Source: an uncultured Bacteroidales bacterium
GTDB taxonomy: Bacteria > Bacteroidota > Bacteroidia > Bacteroidales > UBA932
DNA: 64,000 bases
Direction: 5' to 3'
Assembly (NCBI GenBank): GCA_900318565.1
Contig: ONLD01000006.1
Span: 20,950 to 84,949, forward strand
Shown here: one piece after another, positions 35,005 to 43,211 of the stretch
How the letters are laid out: each line of letters opens with the position of its first letter
Numbering within the stretch: the first letter of the stretch is position 1
Translations under genes and position numbers: made by a program
The notes under the pieces: model-generated
Told to the model about the DNA's origin: nothing
The model's input: the letters and a program-made list of their open reading frames with translations, nothing else
Databases searched by the model: none

Positions 35005-35082
35005 TAAGGTTTGATACGGGATACGTCGTTAATCGACACAGCCCCTCCGGCAGCCACTAAACTGGAGAGAGTTCAGCGTTTT

Positions 35083-35200
35083 TTCTCCCAAAAGACACAA
35101 TAATCATCAAAATGGGAGATAATCTCGCAAGAATTCTCCCAAACGACACCAAACGGGACAATTCGGGACAGTTCGGGACAATTCGGGACAATTCGGGAGA
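35083..35200. repeat. Iteron-like array: 10-bp direct repeats and TTCTCCCAAA copies
   Basis: Five contiguous decamers at 35151-35200 share the CGGGACA core (the last reads CGGGAGA), spaced one helical turn apart. Just upstream, TTCTCCC-AAA-(A/C)GACAC occurs at about 35084 and again 50 bp later, and complements of TCTCCC (GGGAGA) occur between and after. Helically phased repeats suggest cooperative protein binding; the protein is unknown. Confidence 0.7.
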
Positions 35201-35530
35201 ATAAACAGAGAATCGCCTCCAATTAACCAGCAACTAGTCAACTAACTGAAGGATAATAACGACGATATCGTCCCAAAAGAACAACTCGAAATCCCAAAAG
35301 ATTGGTAATATACTACTTCAGAGTACACCCTTAGTGAAGACGAGGTAGAGGTACTGACGATGTCTTCGCGGCACGCTGAAGAACGAAACTCCACGGGAAC
35401 CGTTCGCGAAGACGACGAGAAGGCACGGAAATAGTCTACGCGGTGAGGAAATGGGAACAACGGCAGCAAAATAGCCCCCAAGGATGCCCCCGAGGCTAAA
35501 GCCAAGTCGTCCGCGCAACTTTCCGCCTCT
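35201..35530. other. Intergenic stretch without recognisable features
   Basis: No convincing ORF, RNA or promoter on either strand. The sequence holds several similar short motifs built on GAAGACGA and CCCAAAAG. It forms the left part of the long non-coding space downstream of mnmG. Confidence 0.45.
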
Positions 35531-35622
35531 CTATCGTCCGAAACAGACCAGGAGGACGTAGACATCGGCGGGGAAAAGCCGGATATGCGGGAGGCCTGGC
35601 CGATGGTGGGTGGGCGACACTC
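35531..35622 (-). pseudogene. Diverged duplicate of the mnmG 3' end
   Basis: Bases 35531-35622 align with 35631-35722, the last codons of mnmG, at an offset of 100 bp with roughly three quarters identity and a 1-nt indel in the middle. Past the indel the duplicate still reads DVYVLLVCFGR and stop, against [11 protein letters not shown] and stop in MnmG. It is a tandem partial duplication placed after the real gene end. Confidence 0.75.
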
Positions 35623-35630
35623 GCGCTGTT

Positions 35631-37517
35631 CTACCGGCCGAAATAGACCAGAAGGACGGAGATGTCGGAGGGGGAGACGCCGGAGATACGGGAGGCCTGA
35701 CCGATGGTGCGGGGGACGTAACGCTTGAATTTCTGGCGACATTCGATGGTAAGCCCTGAGATTTTGTCGAAATCGAAACCATCAGGTATGCTCAAATCCT
35801 CGAGACGACGCATCTTCTCCACGAGTTGCTTTTCCCGCTGAATGTATCCTTTGTACTTAAGATTGATTTCAACTGATTCGACAACCTTACTGTCAGGAAT
35901 GCCATCTAAGCCAAAACGCTCAAATGTTCCACGTGGAACAAACTTAAGAATATCCAAAAGCGCGAGTTCAGGACGAGTTGCAATATCAGCGATACGTTTC
36001 GATTCGGAAAGTTGGGCAGAGCCCGACTGAGAAAGAAAATCATTGACCGTAGCAGCCGTAAGATTAGTAGCCTCGCAAAGGCTGGTCAAATGCTCAGCAG
36101 CCTCATATTTCTTCATCGTAGCCGAGTATCGCTCCTCTCCTGTAAGCCCTATTTCATAGGCACGAGGAGTCAACCTCTGATCGGCATTATCCTGACGAAG
36201 CAATATCCTGTATTCAGCACGCGAGGTAAACATACGATAGGGCTCATCGACGCCTTTGGTAACCAAATCATCAATCAATACTCCTATATAAGCTTCGTCG
36301 CGCCGCAGCACAAAAGGCTCCTTACCAAGAACAGAAAGCGCAGCATTTATACCCGCCATCAGACCTTGCGCAGCCGCTTCCTCATAGCCCGTTGTACCGT
36401 TGACCTGCCCTGCCAAAAACAAACCATCGACGACTCGCGACTCAAGCGTAGGCTTCAAAAGAGTAGGATCAAAGAAATCATATTCTACCGCATATGCCGG
36501 CCGGAAGACACGCACGTTTTCAAGTCCTCTAATCGCCCGCAGCGCACTCATCTGCACCTCGAAAGGAAGAGACGACGAGAATCCCTGAAGATAATACTCG
36601 TTACTTCCGGCACCCTCAGGCTCAAGGAAAAGCTGATGGGCATCGTTATCCGGAAACACCCTGAGCTTATCCTCTATACTCGGACAATAGCGTGGTCCGC
36701 GGCCGTGAATGACACCGGTAAAAAGCGGCGACTCAGAAAAGCCCTCGCGAAGTCTTTCGTGGACTTCCTGGTTGGTATGCAGGATGAAGCAGTCCATTTG
36801 TGCCGCACCGGCCTGGACGCGTGACGGACAGTCAAGATAGGAGAAGCGCTCGGGAACAGCGTCTCCCATTTGACGGGAGAGCAGCGAAGTGTCAACAGAA
36901 GTAATGTCGATACGAGGGGGAGTACCGGTCTTCATTCGGTCGGTGACGAGACCTCGCTCCACAAGCTGGGAAGTAAGGCCGTCTGAAGAACGCTCACCGA
37001 TTCGGCCGCCGAAAAGTTGCTTCCTACCCACGAAAAGTTTTCCCGAAAGGAAGGTCCCGGCAGTCAGAATAAGCCTTTTACACTTAAAAATTTGACCTCC
37101 ATACGTACAGATACCGCAAATTTTTGAATTCTCAAAGAGGAAAGATTTCGCTAAATCTTCGTAAATGGTTAATTTACAAGTATTTAATAAAACAGAACGC
37201 CAGTTCAGCGAAAACCTGATTTTGTCGCACTGAGCCCTGGGGCTCCACATTGCCGGGCCCTTTGACTTGTTCAGCATACGGAATTGGAGAGTCGAAGCAT
37301 CTGTCACGACTCCGGTCATTCCACCAAGAGCGTCAATCTCGCGGACGATCTGACCTTTAGCAATTCCTCCGATTGCAGGATTGCAGGACATCTTAGCCAC
37401 GCTGACCGAATCCATTGTCAGCAAAAGCACCGAACAGCCGAGACGGGCAGCGGAAACTGCCGCCTCGCATCCGGCGTGGCCGGCACCGACAACTATGACG
37501 TCAAAACTATTTTCCAC
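35631..37517 (-). CDS. mnmG: tRNA U34 carboxymethylaminomethyl-modifying enzyme MnmG (GidA)
   Basis: A 628-residue FAD protein. The N-terminal dinucleotide motif [11 protein letters not shown], the [22 protein letters not shown] signature and the C-terminal helical domain binding MnmE are all present, at normal length. With MnmE it makes the (carboxymethyl)aminomethyl modification of wobble uridine. Codons at residues ~528-532 (VPRGT) are formed by a perfect parS site (35925-35940). It overlaps ybeY by 11 bp. mnmG lies near oriC in many bacteria. Confidence 0.96.
   Translation of the reverse strand: MENSFDVIVVGAGHAGCEAAVSAARLGCSVLLLTMDSVSVAKMSCNPAIGGIAKGQIVREIDALGGMTGVVTDASTLQFRMLNKSKGPAMWSPRAQCDKIRFSLNWRSVLLNTCKLTIYEDLAKSFLFENSKICGICTYGGQIFKCKRLILTAGTFLSGKLFVGRKQLFGGRIGERSSDGLTSQLVERGLVTDRMKTGTPPRIDITSVDTSLLSRQMGDAVPERFSYLDCPSRVQAGAAQMDCFILHTNQEVHERLREGFSESPLFTGVIHGRGPRYCPSIEDKLRVFPDNDAHQLFLEPEGAGSNEYYLQGFSSSLPFEVQMSALRAIRGLENVRVFRPAYAVEYDFFDPTLLKPTLESRVVDGLFLAGQVNGTTGYEEAAAQGLMAGINAALSVLGKEPFVLRRDEAYIGVLIDDLVTKGVDEPYRMFTSRAEYRILLRQDNADQRLTPRAYEIGLTGEERYSATMKKYEAAEHLTSLCEATNLTAATVNDFLSQSGSAQLSESKRIADIATRPELALLDILKFVPRGTFERFGLDGIPDSKVVESVEINLKYKGYIQREKQLVEKMRRLEDLSIPDGFDFDKISGLTIECRQKFKRYVPRTIGQASRISGVSPSDISVLLVYFGR
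35925..35940. other. parS-type centromere site 2 (inside mnmG)
   Basis: The same perfect 16-bp palindrome as at 34566, here embedded in the mnmG coding sequence. Two exact copies 1.36 kb apart make a chance origin very unlikely. Confidence 0.82.
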
Positions 37518-37938
37518 CCCTCAGAGATTTCCTGATATCAAGATAGTAATTCTCTTTCGACCTCATCTCGGCGATATCTTCCTCGGTATGGTCGTCGTAA
37601 CCTATTAAATGAAGAAGCCCGTGCACAATCACCCTGTGCAGTTCTTCATCAAACTCGGTTCCATAATATACGGCATTTTCGCGGACGGAATCGACGCTGA
37701 TGAAAAGATCTCCGGAGACAACGGGCTTTTCGGAATAATCAAAGGTGATTATATCGGTAAAATAGTCGTGGCCTAAATATTGCAAGTTTATGTTGAGTAT
37801 ATAGGGGTCAGAGCAAAAAATCACATTGATAGCGCCCAGACGGCAAATCTCGCTTTCAGCGACGAGTTTAAGCCAACGGTTATTGAAAAGCCTGTCTTTG
37901 TATTCGAAGCGGATGTCCTCAAAAAAATACCTTACCAT
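37507..37938 (-). CDS. ybeY: Endoribonuclease YbeY (rRNA maturation)
   Basis: A 143-residue UPF0054 protein with the zinc-binding motif [12 protein letters not shown] near the C-terminus. YbeY is a single-strand RNase needed for 16S rRNA 3' maturation and ribosome quality control. I chose the ATG at 37938; the frame continues to 38025 but the conserved fold starts here, and a -7 element lies 24 nt upstream. The 3' end overlaps mnmG by 11 bp, so both are probably in one transcript. Confidence 0.9.
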   Translation of the reverse strand: MVRYFFEDIRFEYKDRLFNNRWLKLVAESEICRLGAINVIFCSDPYILNINLQYLGHDYFTDIITFDYSEKPVVSGDLFISVDSVRENAVYYGTEFDEELHRVIVHGLLHLIGYDDHTEEDIAEMRSKENYYLDIRKSLRGGK

Positions 37939-37961
37939 TTGCGAAAGTTTGTTAATCGACG

Positions 37962-37969
37962 CAAATCTA
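37962..37969 (-). promoter_or_regulatory. -7 promoter element (TAGATTTG) of ybeY-mnmG
   Basis: Fits TAnnTTTG on the minus strand, 24 nt before the chosen ybeY start, and supports that start over the longer frame. Confidence 0.6.
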
Positions 37970-38043
37970 CAACAAAAATTGGAATTGAAATTAATAATTT
38001 CTATCTTTACGACTTGAATGGACAATAAATAAAGTAAAACGAT

Positions 38044-38733
38044 ATGGAAGTCAAGAAATCACAAAAAGCCAGTCTCGAGAACAAGAGATTCTTGTTCGTC
38101 GAGATTGGATTTGTGCTTGCACTGCTCGCGGTGCTGGGCGCCTTCGAGTGGAGCAGCAAGGAAAAGGCCGACACTTCGCTTCTGGCAGAAAACAGCGAAA
38201 TCATTGAGGAAGAGATGATTCCCATCACCCAGGAGACCCCTCCCCCGCCGCCCGAAATGGCCAAGATTCCTATTCTTTCCGAGACCATCGACATCGTGGA
38301 CGACGACATCAAGGTCAATGACAACATCGTCAACCTCGAAGACGACGCCAGCCTCGGTGTGGAAATCCAGGACTATGTCGAAGAAGTGAAAGAAGAGGTC
38401 GTCGAAGAAGAGACCATTCCTTTCCAGCTCGTTGAGGAGAAGCCCAAGTTCCAGGGCGGCGACGCCAACGATTTCTCCAAGTGGGTGAATCAGAGGCTCA
38501 ACTATCCCGATGTAGCTAAGGAAAACGGTGTGCAGGGTCGCGTTATGCTCCAGTTTACCGTAGGTACCGACGGCTCCGTGTCCGGCGTCAAGGTGCTCCG
38601 TGGAGTTGACCCTTCCCTGGACAAGGAAGCAGTGCGAGTCGTGTCTATGTCCCCTAAGTGGACTCCCGGCAAGCAGCGTGACCGCAAGGTGAAAGTTACC
38701 TACACCTTCCCTGTGATTTTCCAGCTCCGTTAA
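38044..38733 (+). CDS. TonB-family energy-transducing protein
   Basis: A 229-residue protein with one N-terminal membrane helix (FLFVEIGFVLALLAVLGAFEW), a proline run (TPPPPPEM), an unusually acidic linker (~residues 95-125) and a C-terminal TonB domain (GGDANDFSKWVNQRLNYPDVAKENG with VQGRVMLQFTV and SPKWTPGKQ). Such proteins connect the ExbBD proton motor to outer-membrane receptors. No exbBD is nearby. It is monocistronic, ending at a terminator 20 bp downstream. Confidence 0.9.
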   Translation: MEVKKSQKASLENKRFLFVEIGFVLALLAVLGAFEWSSKEKADTSLLAENSEIIEEEMIPITQETPPPPPEMAKIPILSETIDIVDDDIKVNDNIVNLEDDASLGVEIQDYVEEVKEEVVEEETIPFQLVEEKPKFQGGDANDFSKWVNQRLNYPDVAKENGVQGRVMLQFTVGTDGSVSGVKVLRGVDPSLDKEAVRVVSMSPKWTPGKQRDRKVKVTYTFPVIFQLR

Positions 38734-38752
38734 GACATTACAGACCAAAACG

Positions 38753-38782
38753 AAAGGTTGTCCCCAAAGGATGGCCTTTTTT
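38753..38782 (+). terminator. Rho-independent terminator after the TonB-like gene
   Basis: An 11-bp stem (38753-38763 with 38769-38779, three G-U pairs) with a 5-nt loop runs into six T. It ends only 18 bp before the hflX start codon. Confidence 0.82.
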
Positions 38783-38800
38783 AGATTGAAAACAGCCTAA

Positions 38801-39973
38801 ATGGAAGAAAGAGCAGTATTCGTGGGCATCATCCGGCAGGGTGAAGATGAAAGGAAAATAAAGGAATATCTGGACGAACTGGAGTTTCTGGCCGACACCG
38901 CAGGCGTGGCAGGAGACAAGAAATTCGTGCAGAAACTGGACAAGCCTGAGAAGGCTACATACATCCGCAGCGGCAAGCTGGCGGAAATAGCGGAGTATTG
39001 CGAAGAACACGAAATCAACTATGTGATTTTCGACGACGAACTGACGGCAATGCAGCAAAGAAACGTCGAAAAAGTCATCAAGACCGCAGCCGTAATCGAC
39101 CGCACAAGCCTCATACTGGAGATATTCTCGCAAAGGGCCAAGACCTCCTATGCAAAGATGCAGGTGGAACTAGCCCGCTACAACTATATGCTCCCGCGCC
39201 TTGCCGGTATGTGGACCCACCTCGAGCGGCAGAGGGGCGGCATCGGCACGCGAGGCGGTATGGGCGAAAGCCAGATCGAGGTGGACCGCCGCATCGTACG
39301 CGAACGCATAGCACGGCTGAAAGAGCAACTGCGCAAGGTGGACAAGCAAATGGCCACGCAGCGCAGCAACCGCGGCAGCCTGGTGCGTCTCTCGCTCGTC
39401 GGCTACACCAACGTCGGCAAAAGTACCCTTATGAACCTGCTGTCTAAATCGTCCGTTTTCGCTGAAAACAAACTATTTGCGACGCTTGACACTACTGTGC
39501 GCAAAGTGATCATAGAGAACTGCCCGTTCCTCCTGAGCGACACGGTAGGATTCATCCGCAAACTGCCTACCCAGCTCATAGAGGCTTTCAAGAGCACGCT
39601 GGACGAGGTGCGGGAAGCCGACGTGCTGGTGCACGTTGTGGATGTATCGGCGCCGGATTTCGAAGAGCAGATGGAGGTGGTGCAGCGCACATTGAAAGAC
39701 ATAGGCGCCGGAGACAAGCCGCAATACGTAATCTTCAACAAGATAGATAATTACACCTTCGAGCCGTACGACGAATTCTCCCTGAAGCCCCGCGGCAAGG
39801 AAAACCGCACCCTCGACGAACTCAAGCAGGAGTGGATACAGGAAAAGAAAATCCCCTGCATCTTTATGTCGGCACTCAGCAGGGAAGGACTCCCTAAGCT
39901 CCGGAGCGACATATATAAAATGGTAGCGGAAATCCACGCCGGCCGCTGGCCCTTCAACAACTTCCTCTGGTAA
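38801..39973 (+). CDS. hflX: Ribosome-associated GTPase HflX
   Basis: A 390-residue HflX. The N-terminal glycine-rich HflX domain (GGIGTRGGMGESQIEVDRR) is followed by a coiled segment and the G domain: P-loop GYTNVGKST, DTVGFIRKLP (G3) and NKID (G4). HflX splits or rescues stalled ribosomes. Its start lies 18 bp after the terminator of the TonB-like gene, and I see no clear -7 element in between, so how it is transcribed is not evident. Confidence 0.94.
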   Translation: MEERAVFVGIIRQGEDERKIKEYLDELEFLADTAGVAGDKKFVQKLDKPEKATYIRSGKLAEIAEYCEEHEINYVIFDDELTAMQQRNVEKVIKTAAVIDRTSLILEIFSQRAKTSYAKMQVELARYNYMLPRLAGMWTHLERQRGGIGTRGGMGESQIEVDRRIVRERIARLKEQLRKVDKQMATQRSNRGSLVRLSLVGYTNVGKSTLMNLLSKSSVFAENKLFATLDTTVRKVIIENCPFLLSDTVGFIRKLPTQLIEAFKSTLDEVREADVLVHVVDVSAPDFEEQMEVVQRTLKDIGAGDKPQYVIFNKIDNYTFEPYDEFSLKPRGKENRTLDELKQEWIQEKKIPCIFMSALSREGLPKLRSDIYKMVAEIHAGRWPFNNFLW

Positions 39974-40010
39974 GGTGGCGCGCAACCTGCGGCGTATCAG
40001 CTAGTTAACG

Positions 40011-40044
40011 AATTTGCCTGCATAGAATTCTATGCAGGCAAATT
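40011..40044. terminator. Perfect 34-bp palindrome between convergent hflX and frdB
   Basis: Every base of 40011-40044 pairs in an inverted repeat centred on GAATTC, giving a ~15-bp stem with a minimal loop and A/T-rich ends. The position between two convergent genes fits a bidirectional terminator. Confidence 0.75.
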
Positions 40045-40080
40045 GTATAAATAGGTAATAACCAAATACTTACCGGGCAC

Positions 40081-40860
40081 CTAGTCAGAGAACTTGGCCT
40101 TGAGGAACTCGCGGTTGAGGCGGGCGATGTGGGCCACGGTGATACCCTTGGGGCACTCCAGCTCGCAGGCGCGGGTGTTGGTGCAGTTGCCGAATCCAAG
40201 TTCGTCCATCTTGGCGACCATAGCCTTGGCTCTGCGCTTTGCCTCGGGACGGCCCTGAGGAAGCAGGGCGAGGGAACTGACGCGCGCTGCCACGAAGAGC
40301 ATCGCGGAACCGTTCTTACAGGTAGCAACGCAGGCGCCGCAGCCCACGCAAGCCGCTGCATCCATACTCTCCTCTGCCTTGTCGTGCGGGATAAGGATGT
40401 TGTTGGCGTCCTGGGCGGAGCCGGTGCGGACGGAGATGAAACCGCCGGCCTGCAGAATCTTGTCGAAGGCAGTACGGTCCACGACAAGGTCCTTGATCAC
40501 GGGGAAGGCGGCGCTTCTCCAAGGCTCTACAGTGATGGTAGCGCCGTCCTTGAAGTGGCGCATAAAGAGCTGGCAGGTGGTCACGTGATCGTCCGGACCG
40601 TGGGCACGGCCGTCGATGTAGAGCGAACAAGCGCCGCAGATACCCTCACGGCAGTCGTGGTCGAAAGACACGGGGCCGCTGCTCTGGCAGCCGCGCTCCA
40701 CGGCCACGGGGTCACAACCCTCGCGGATAAGCTGCTCGTTGAGGATATCGAGCATTTCAAGGAATGAAGCATCCTCTTCGATACCAGAAATATGATAGGT
40801 CTCGAAATGTCCTTTTGCCTTGGCGTTCTTCTGACGCCATATCTTTAAATTGAATTCCAT
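40081..40860 (-). CDS. frdB: Fumarate reductase / succinate dehydrogenase iron-sulfur subunit
   Basis: A 259-residue subunit with the [2Fe-2S] ferredoxin cysteines ([19 protein letters not shown] ... TTCQ) and two C-terminal ferredoxin clusters ([13 protein letters not shown], then [15 protein letters not shown]). It carries electrons between quinol and the FrdA flavin at the inner membrane. The ATG at 40860 follows the frdA stop by 1 nt. In anaerobic Bacteroidales this complex mainly reduces fumarate, which aspA at 3.6 kb can supply. Confidence 0.95.
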   Translation of the reverse strand: MEFNLKIWRQKNAKAKGHFETYHISGIEEDASFLEMLDILNEQLIREGCDPVAVERGCQSSGPVSFDHDCREGICGACSLYIDGRAHGPDDHVTTCQLFMRHFKDGATITVEPWRSAAFPVIKDLVVDRTAFDKILQAGGFISVRTGSAQDANNILIPHDKAEESMDAAACVGCGACVATCKNGSAMLFVAARVSSLALLPQGRPEAKRRAKAMVAKMDELGFGNCTNTRACELECPKGITVAHIARLNREFLKAKFSD

Positions 40861-40861
40861 A

Positions 40862-42808
40862 TTAGTCTTTGTAATTTCTGGTAATAACCTTGATGTTCTC
40901 ATAGACAAGCGGCTCCTTGTGGAGTTCGGGCTCTACACCCTCTCCCTTGTATTCCCAGGCCGCTACATACATATAGTTCTCATCGTCACGCTTGGCCTCG
41001 CCTTCCTCGGTCTGGCTCTCCACGCGGAAGTGGCCGCCGCAGGACTCGTTGCGGTTGAGGGCGTCACGGGCCATCAGCTCGCCGATTTCGAAGAAATCCT
41101 CGAGGCGGAGGGCCTTCTCAAGCTCCTGGTTGAACTCGTACTGGGTGCCGGGCACCTTCACGTTCTCATAGAACTCCTTGCGCAGGTCCTTGATAAGACC
41201 GATAGCCTTCTCGAGGCCGGCCTTCTCGCGGGCCATACCCACATACTCCCACATAATGTGGCCGAGCTTCTTGTGGATGGAATCCACGGTCTCCTTTCCG
41301 TTGATGGAGAAGAGCCTGTCGATACGCGCCTGCACGGCCTTTTCTGCCTGTGCGAACTCTGGACTGTTGATGTCGGTCTTGGGCTCCGAGAACTTCTTGG
41401 AGAGGTAGTCGCCGATGGTGATGGGCACGATGAAGTAACCGTCGGCCAGACCCTGCATAAGGGCTGAAGCGCCGAGGCGGTTGCCGCCGTGGTCGGAGAA
41501 ATTGGCCTCACCGATAGCGTAGAGGCCGGGGATGGTGGTCTGCAGGTCGTAGTCAACCCAGATACCGCCCATAGTGTAGTGGATGGCGGGATAAATCATC
41601 ATAGGCTCCTCCCAGGGGGAAGAAGCGGTGATTTTCTCGTACATTTCAAAGAGGTTGCCGTAACGCTCGGCCACTTTCTGGCGGCCAAGGCGGCCGATAG
41701 CCTCGGAGAAGTCAAGGAACACAGCCTTGCCGGTCTCGTTGACGCCGAAGCCTGCGTCGCACCTTTCCTTGGCGGCGCGGGATGCCACGTCACGGGGCAC
41801 CAGGTTGCCGAAGGCCGGATAACGGCGCTCCAGATAGTAGTCGCGGTCTTCCTCGGGAATCTGGGAAGCCTTTATCTGGTGCTTGCGGAGTTTCTCGACG
41901 TCCTCCTTCTTCTTGGGCACCCAGATGCGGCCGTCGTTACGCAGGGACTCGCTCATAAGGGTGAGTTTGCACTGCTGGTCGCCGTGGACGGGGATGCAGG
42001 TAGGGTGAATCTGCGCAAAGCACGGGTTGCCGAAGTAGGCGCCTCTCTTATAGCACTGCAGGGCGGCTGAGCCGTTGGAATTCATAGCGTTGGTCGAAAG
42101 GAAGTAGGTGTTGCCGTAGCCGCCTGTGGCAATGATGACGGCGTGCGCACCGAACCTTTCGAGCTCGCCGGTCACGAGGTTGCGGGTGATGATACCCTTA
42201 GCCTCACCGTTGATAACCACCAGGTCAAGCATTTCGTGACGGGGATATGCCTTGACGGTGCCGGCTGCAATTTCCTTGTTAAGTGATGCGTATGCACCGA
42301 GAAGCAGCTGCTGTCCGGTTTGACCGCGGGCATAGAATGTACGGCTTACCTGCACGCCGCCGAAAGAACGGTTGGCAAGATATCCGCCGTACTCGCGTGC
42401 GAAGGGGATTCCCTGGGCTACGCACTGGTCGATAATGGCAGCGCTGACCTCGGCAAGACGGTACACGTTGGCTTCGCGGGAACGGTAGTCACCGCCCTTG
42501 ATCGTGTCGTAGAACAGACGGTACACGGAGTCGTTGTCGTTCTGGTAGTTTTTCGCTGCATTGATACCGCCCTGCGCAGCGATGGAGTGCGCACGGCGGG
42601 GGGAGTCGCTGATACAGAAGATCTTGACATTGTAGCCGAGCTCGCCGAGGGAAGCAGCTGCGGAAGCGCCGCCCAGACCGGTACCGACCACGATGATTTC
42701 AAGTTTACGCTTGTTGTTGGGACTCACAAGGTGAATTTCTGATTTACGCTTCGTCCATTTCTGGGCTAAAGGTCCCTCAGGAATCTTTGAAGTAAATTTA
42801 TCGGCCAT
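40862..42808 (-). CDS. frdA: Fumarate reductase / succinate dehydrogenase flavoprotein subunit
   Basis: A 648-residue flavoprotein. FAD motif [15 protein letters not shown], the FAD-linking His in [15 protein letters not shown], and the active-site region [20 protein letters not shown] are present. Type B-like FrdA as in Bacteroides. The ATG at 42808 is chosen; the longer frame to 42853 would run over the promoter. The membrane cytochrome b subunit (frdC), normally the gene directly upstream, is missing: a -7 element and then a gene remnant lie there instead. Confidence 0.95.
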   Translation of the reverse strand: MADKFTSKIPEGPLAQKWTKRKSEIHLVSPNNKRKLEIIVVGTGLGGASAAASLGELGYNVKIFCISDSPRRAHSIAAQGGINAAKNYQNDNDSVYRLFYDTIKGGDYRSREANVYRLAEVSAAIIDQCVAQGIPFAREYGGYLANRSFGGVQVSRTFYARGQTGQQLLLGAYASLNKEIAAGTVKAYPRHEMLDLVVINGEAKGIITRNLVTGELERFGAHAVIIATGGYGNTYFLSTNAMNSNGSAALQCYKRGAYFGNPCFAQIHPTCIPVHGDQQCKLTLMSESLRNDGRIWVPKKKEDVEKLRKHQIKASQIPEEDRDYYLERRYPAFGNLVPRDVASRAAKERCDAGFGVNETGKAVFLDFSEAIGRLGRQKVAERYGNLFEMYEKITASSPWEEPMMIYPAIHYTMGGIWVDYDLQTTIPGLYAIGEANFSDHGGNRLGASALMQGLADGYFIVPITIGDYLSKKFSEPKTDINSPEFAQAEKAVQARIDRLFSINGKETVDSIHKKLGHIMWEYVGMAREKAGLEKAIGLIKDLRKEFYENVKVPGTQYEFNQELEKALRLEDFFEIGELMARDALNRNESCGGHFRVESQTEEGEAKRDDENYMYVAAWEYKGEGVEPELHKEPLVYENIKVITRNYKD

Positions 42809-42842
42809 TTGTATATAAATTAATTGGTATTCTATAATAGGG

Positions 42843-42850
42843 CAAAGATA
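42843..42850 (-). promoter_or_regulatory. -7 promoter element (TATCTTTG) of frdAB
   Basis: Fits TAnnTTTG on the minus strand, 34 nt before the frdA start, so the operon begins with frdA. Confidence 0.65.
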
Positions 42851-42902
42851 CAACTAAAAAATGACATCTAAAAACAAGATATCACCTGGATTCCATTTGT
42901 CG

Positions 42903-43130
42903 TTATATGTTCCTGAGCCATACGGGAAGGGTTGTGTCCTTGACCAGGTCCGCCAGTTTTTCGCGGATTTCCGTATTTCTTTGGTAGATACTGCGCTGCC
43001 CGAGTATGTCCGGGAGCTCTTTCGGGCGATAGTCTGTAATGTACAGAGCACAAACACCGATTTCTTGCGCCGTCAGTCCTTGCCGGGCCAGAACTGAAGC
43101 AAAACGGGGGTGTGTCACTATCCTCAACCA
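42903..43130 (-). pseudogene. Remnant of a TPR/LuxR-HTH membrane regulator (C-terminal end only)
   Basis: About 72 residues match the end of the regulator at 28.3-29.8 kb almost position by position: GLTAQEIGVCALYITDYRP and ELPDILGQRSIYQRN here against GLTPEEIGLCSLYVSDYRP and ELPDILGRRSIYQRN there. No ATG precedes it in frame (only TTG), and nothing upstream resembles the TPR or membrane parts. The frame continues without a stop into the stop codon of the FGE-like gene. It is a truncated paralogue, not a working gene. Confidence 0.8.
43083..43096. repeat. 14-bp direct repeat, copy 1 (flanks the FGE-like gene)
   Basis: CCGGGCCAGAACTG lies inside the regulator remnant and occurs again, in the same orientation, at 44412-44425 near the end of ruvB. 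The two copies bracket the AT-richer FGE-like gene. Confidence 0.7.
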
Positions 43131-43211
43131 ATTTAGCCAGGTTCTTTCTTTCTCCCGACCCCGGAAAGGGAGGTGTGATATATTAACTAAAAATAGTGTA
43201 TGGGTAAATAC

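Noticed and set aside
34641-35060. Repeat-containing protein gene on either strand across the 51-bp repeats
   Set aside because: Both strands are open only because the unit is a multiple of three. The periodic peptides are low-complexity, there is no promoter or conserved start, and the ORFs also run through the inverted-repeat element.
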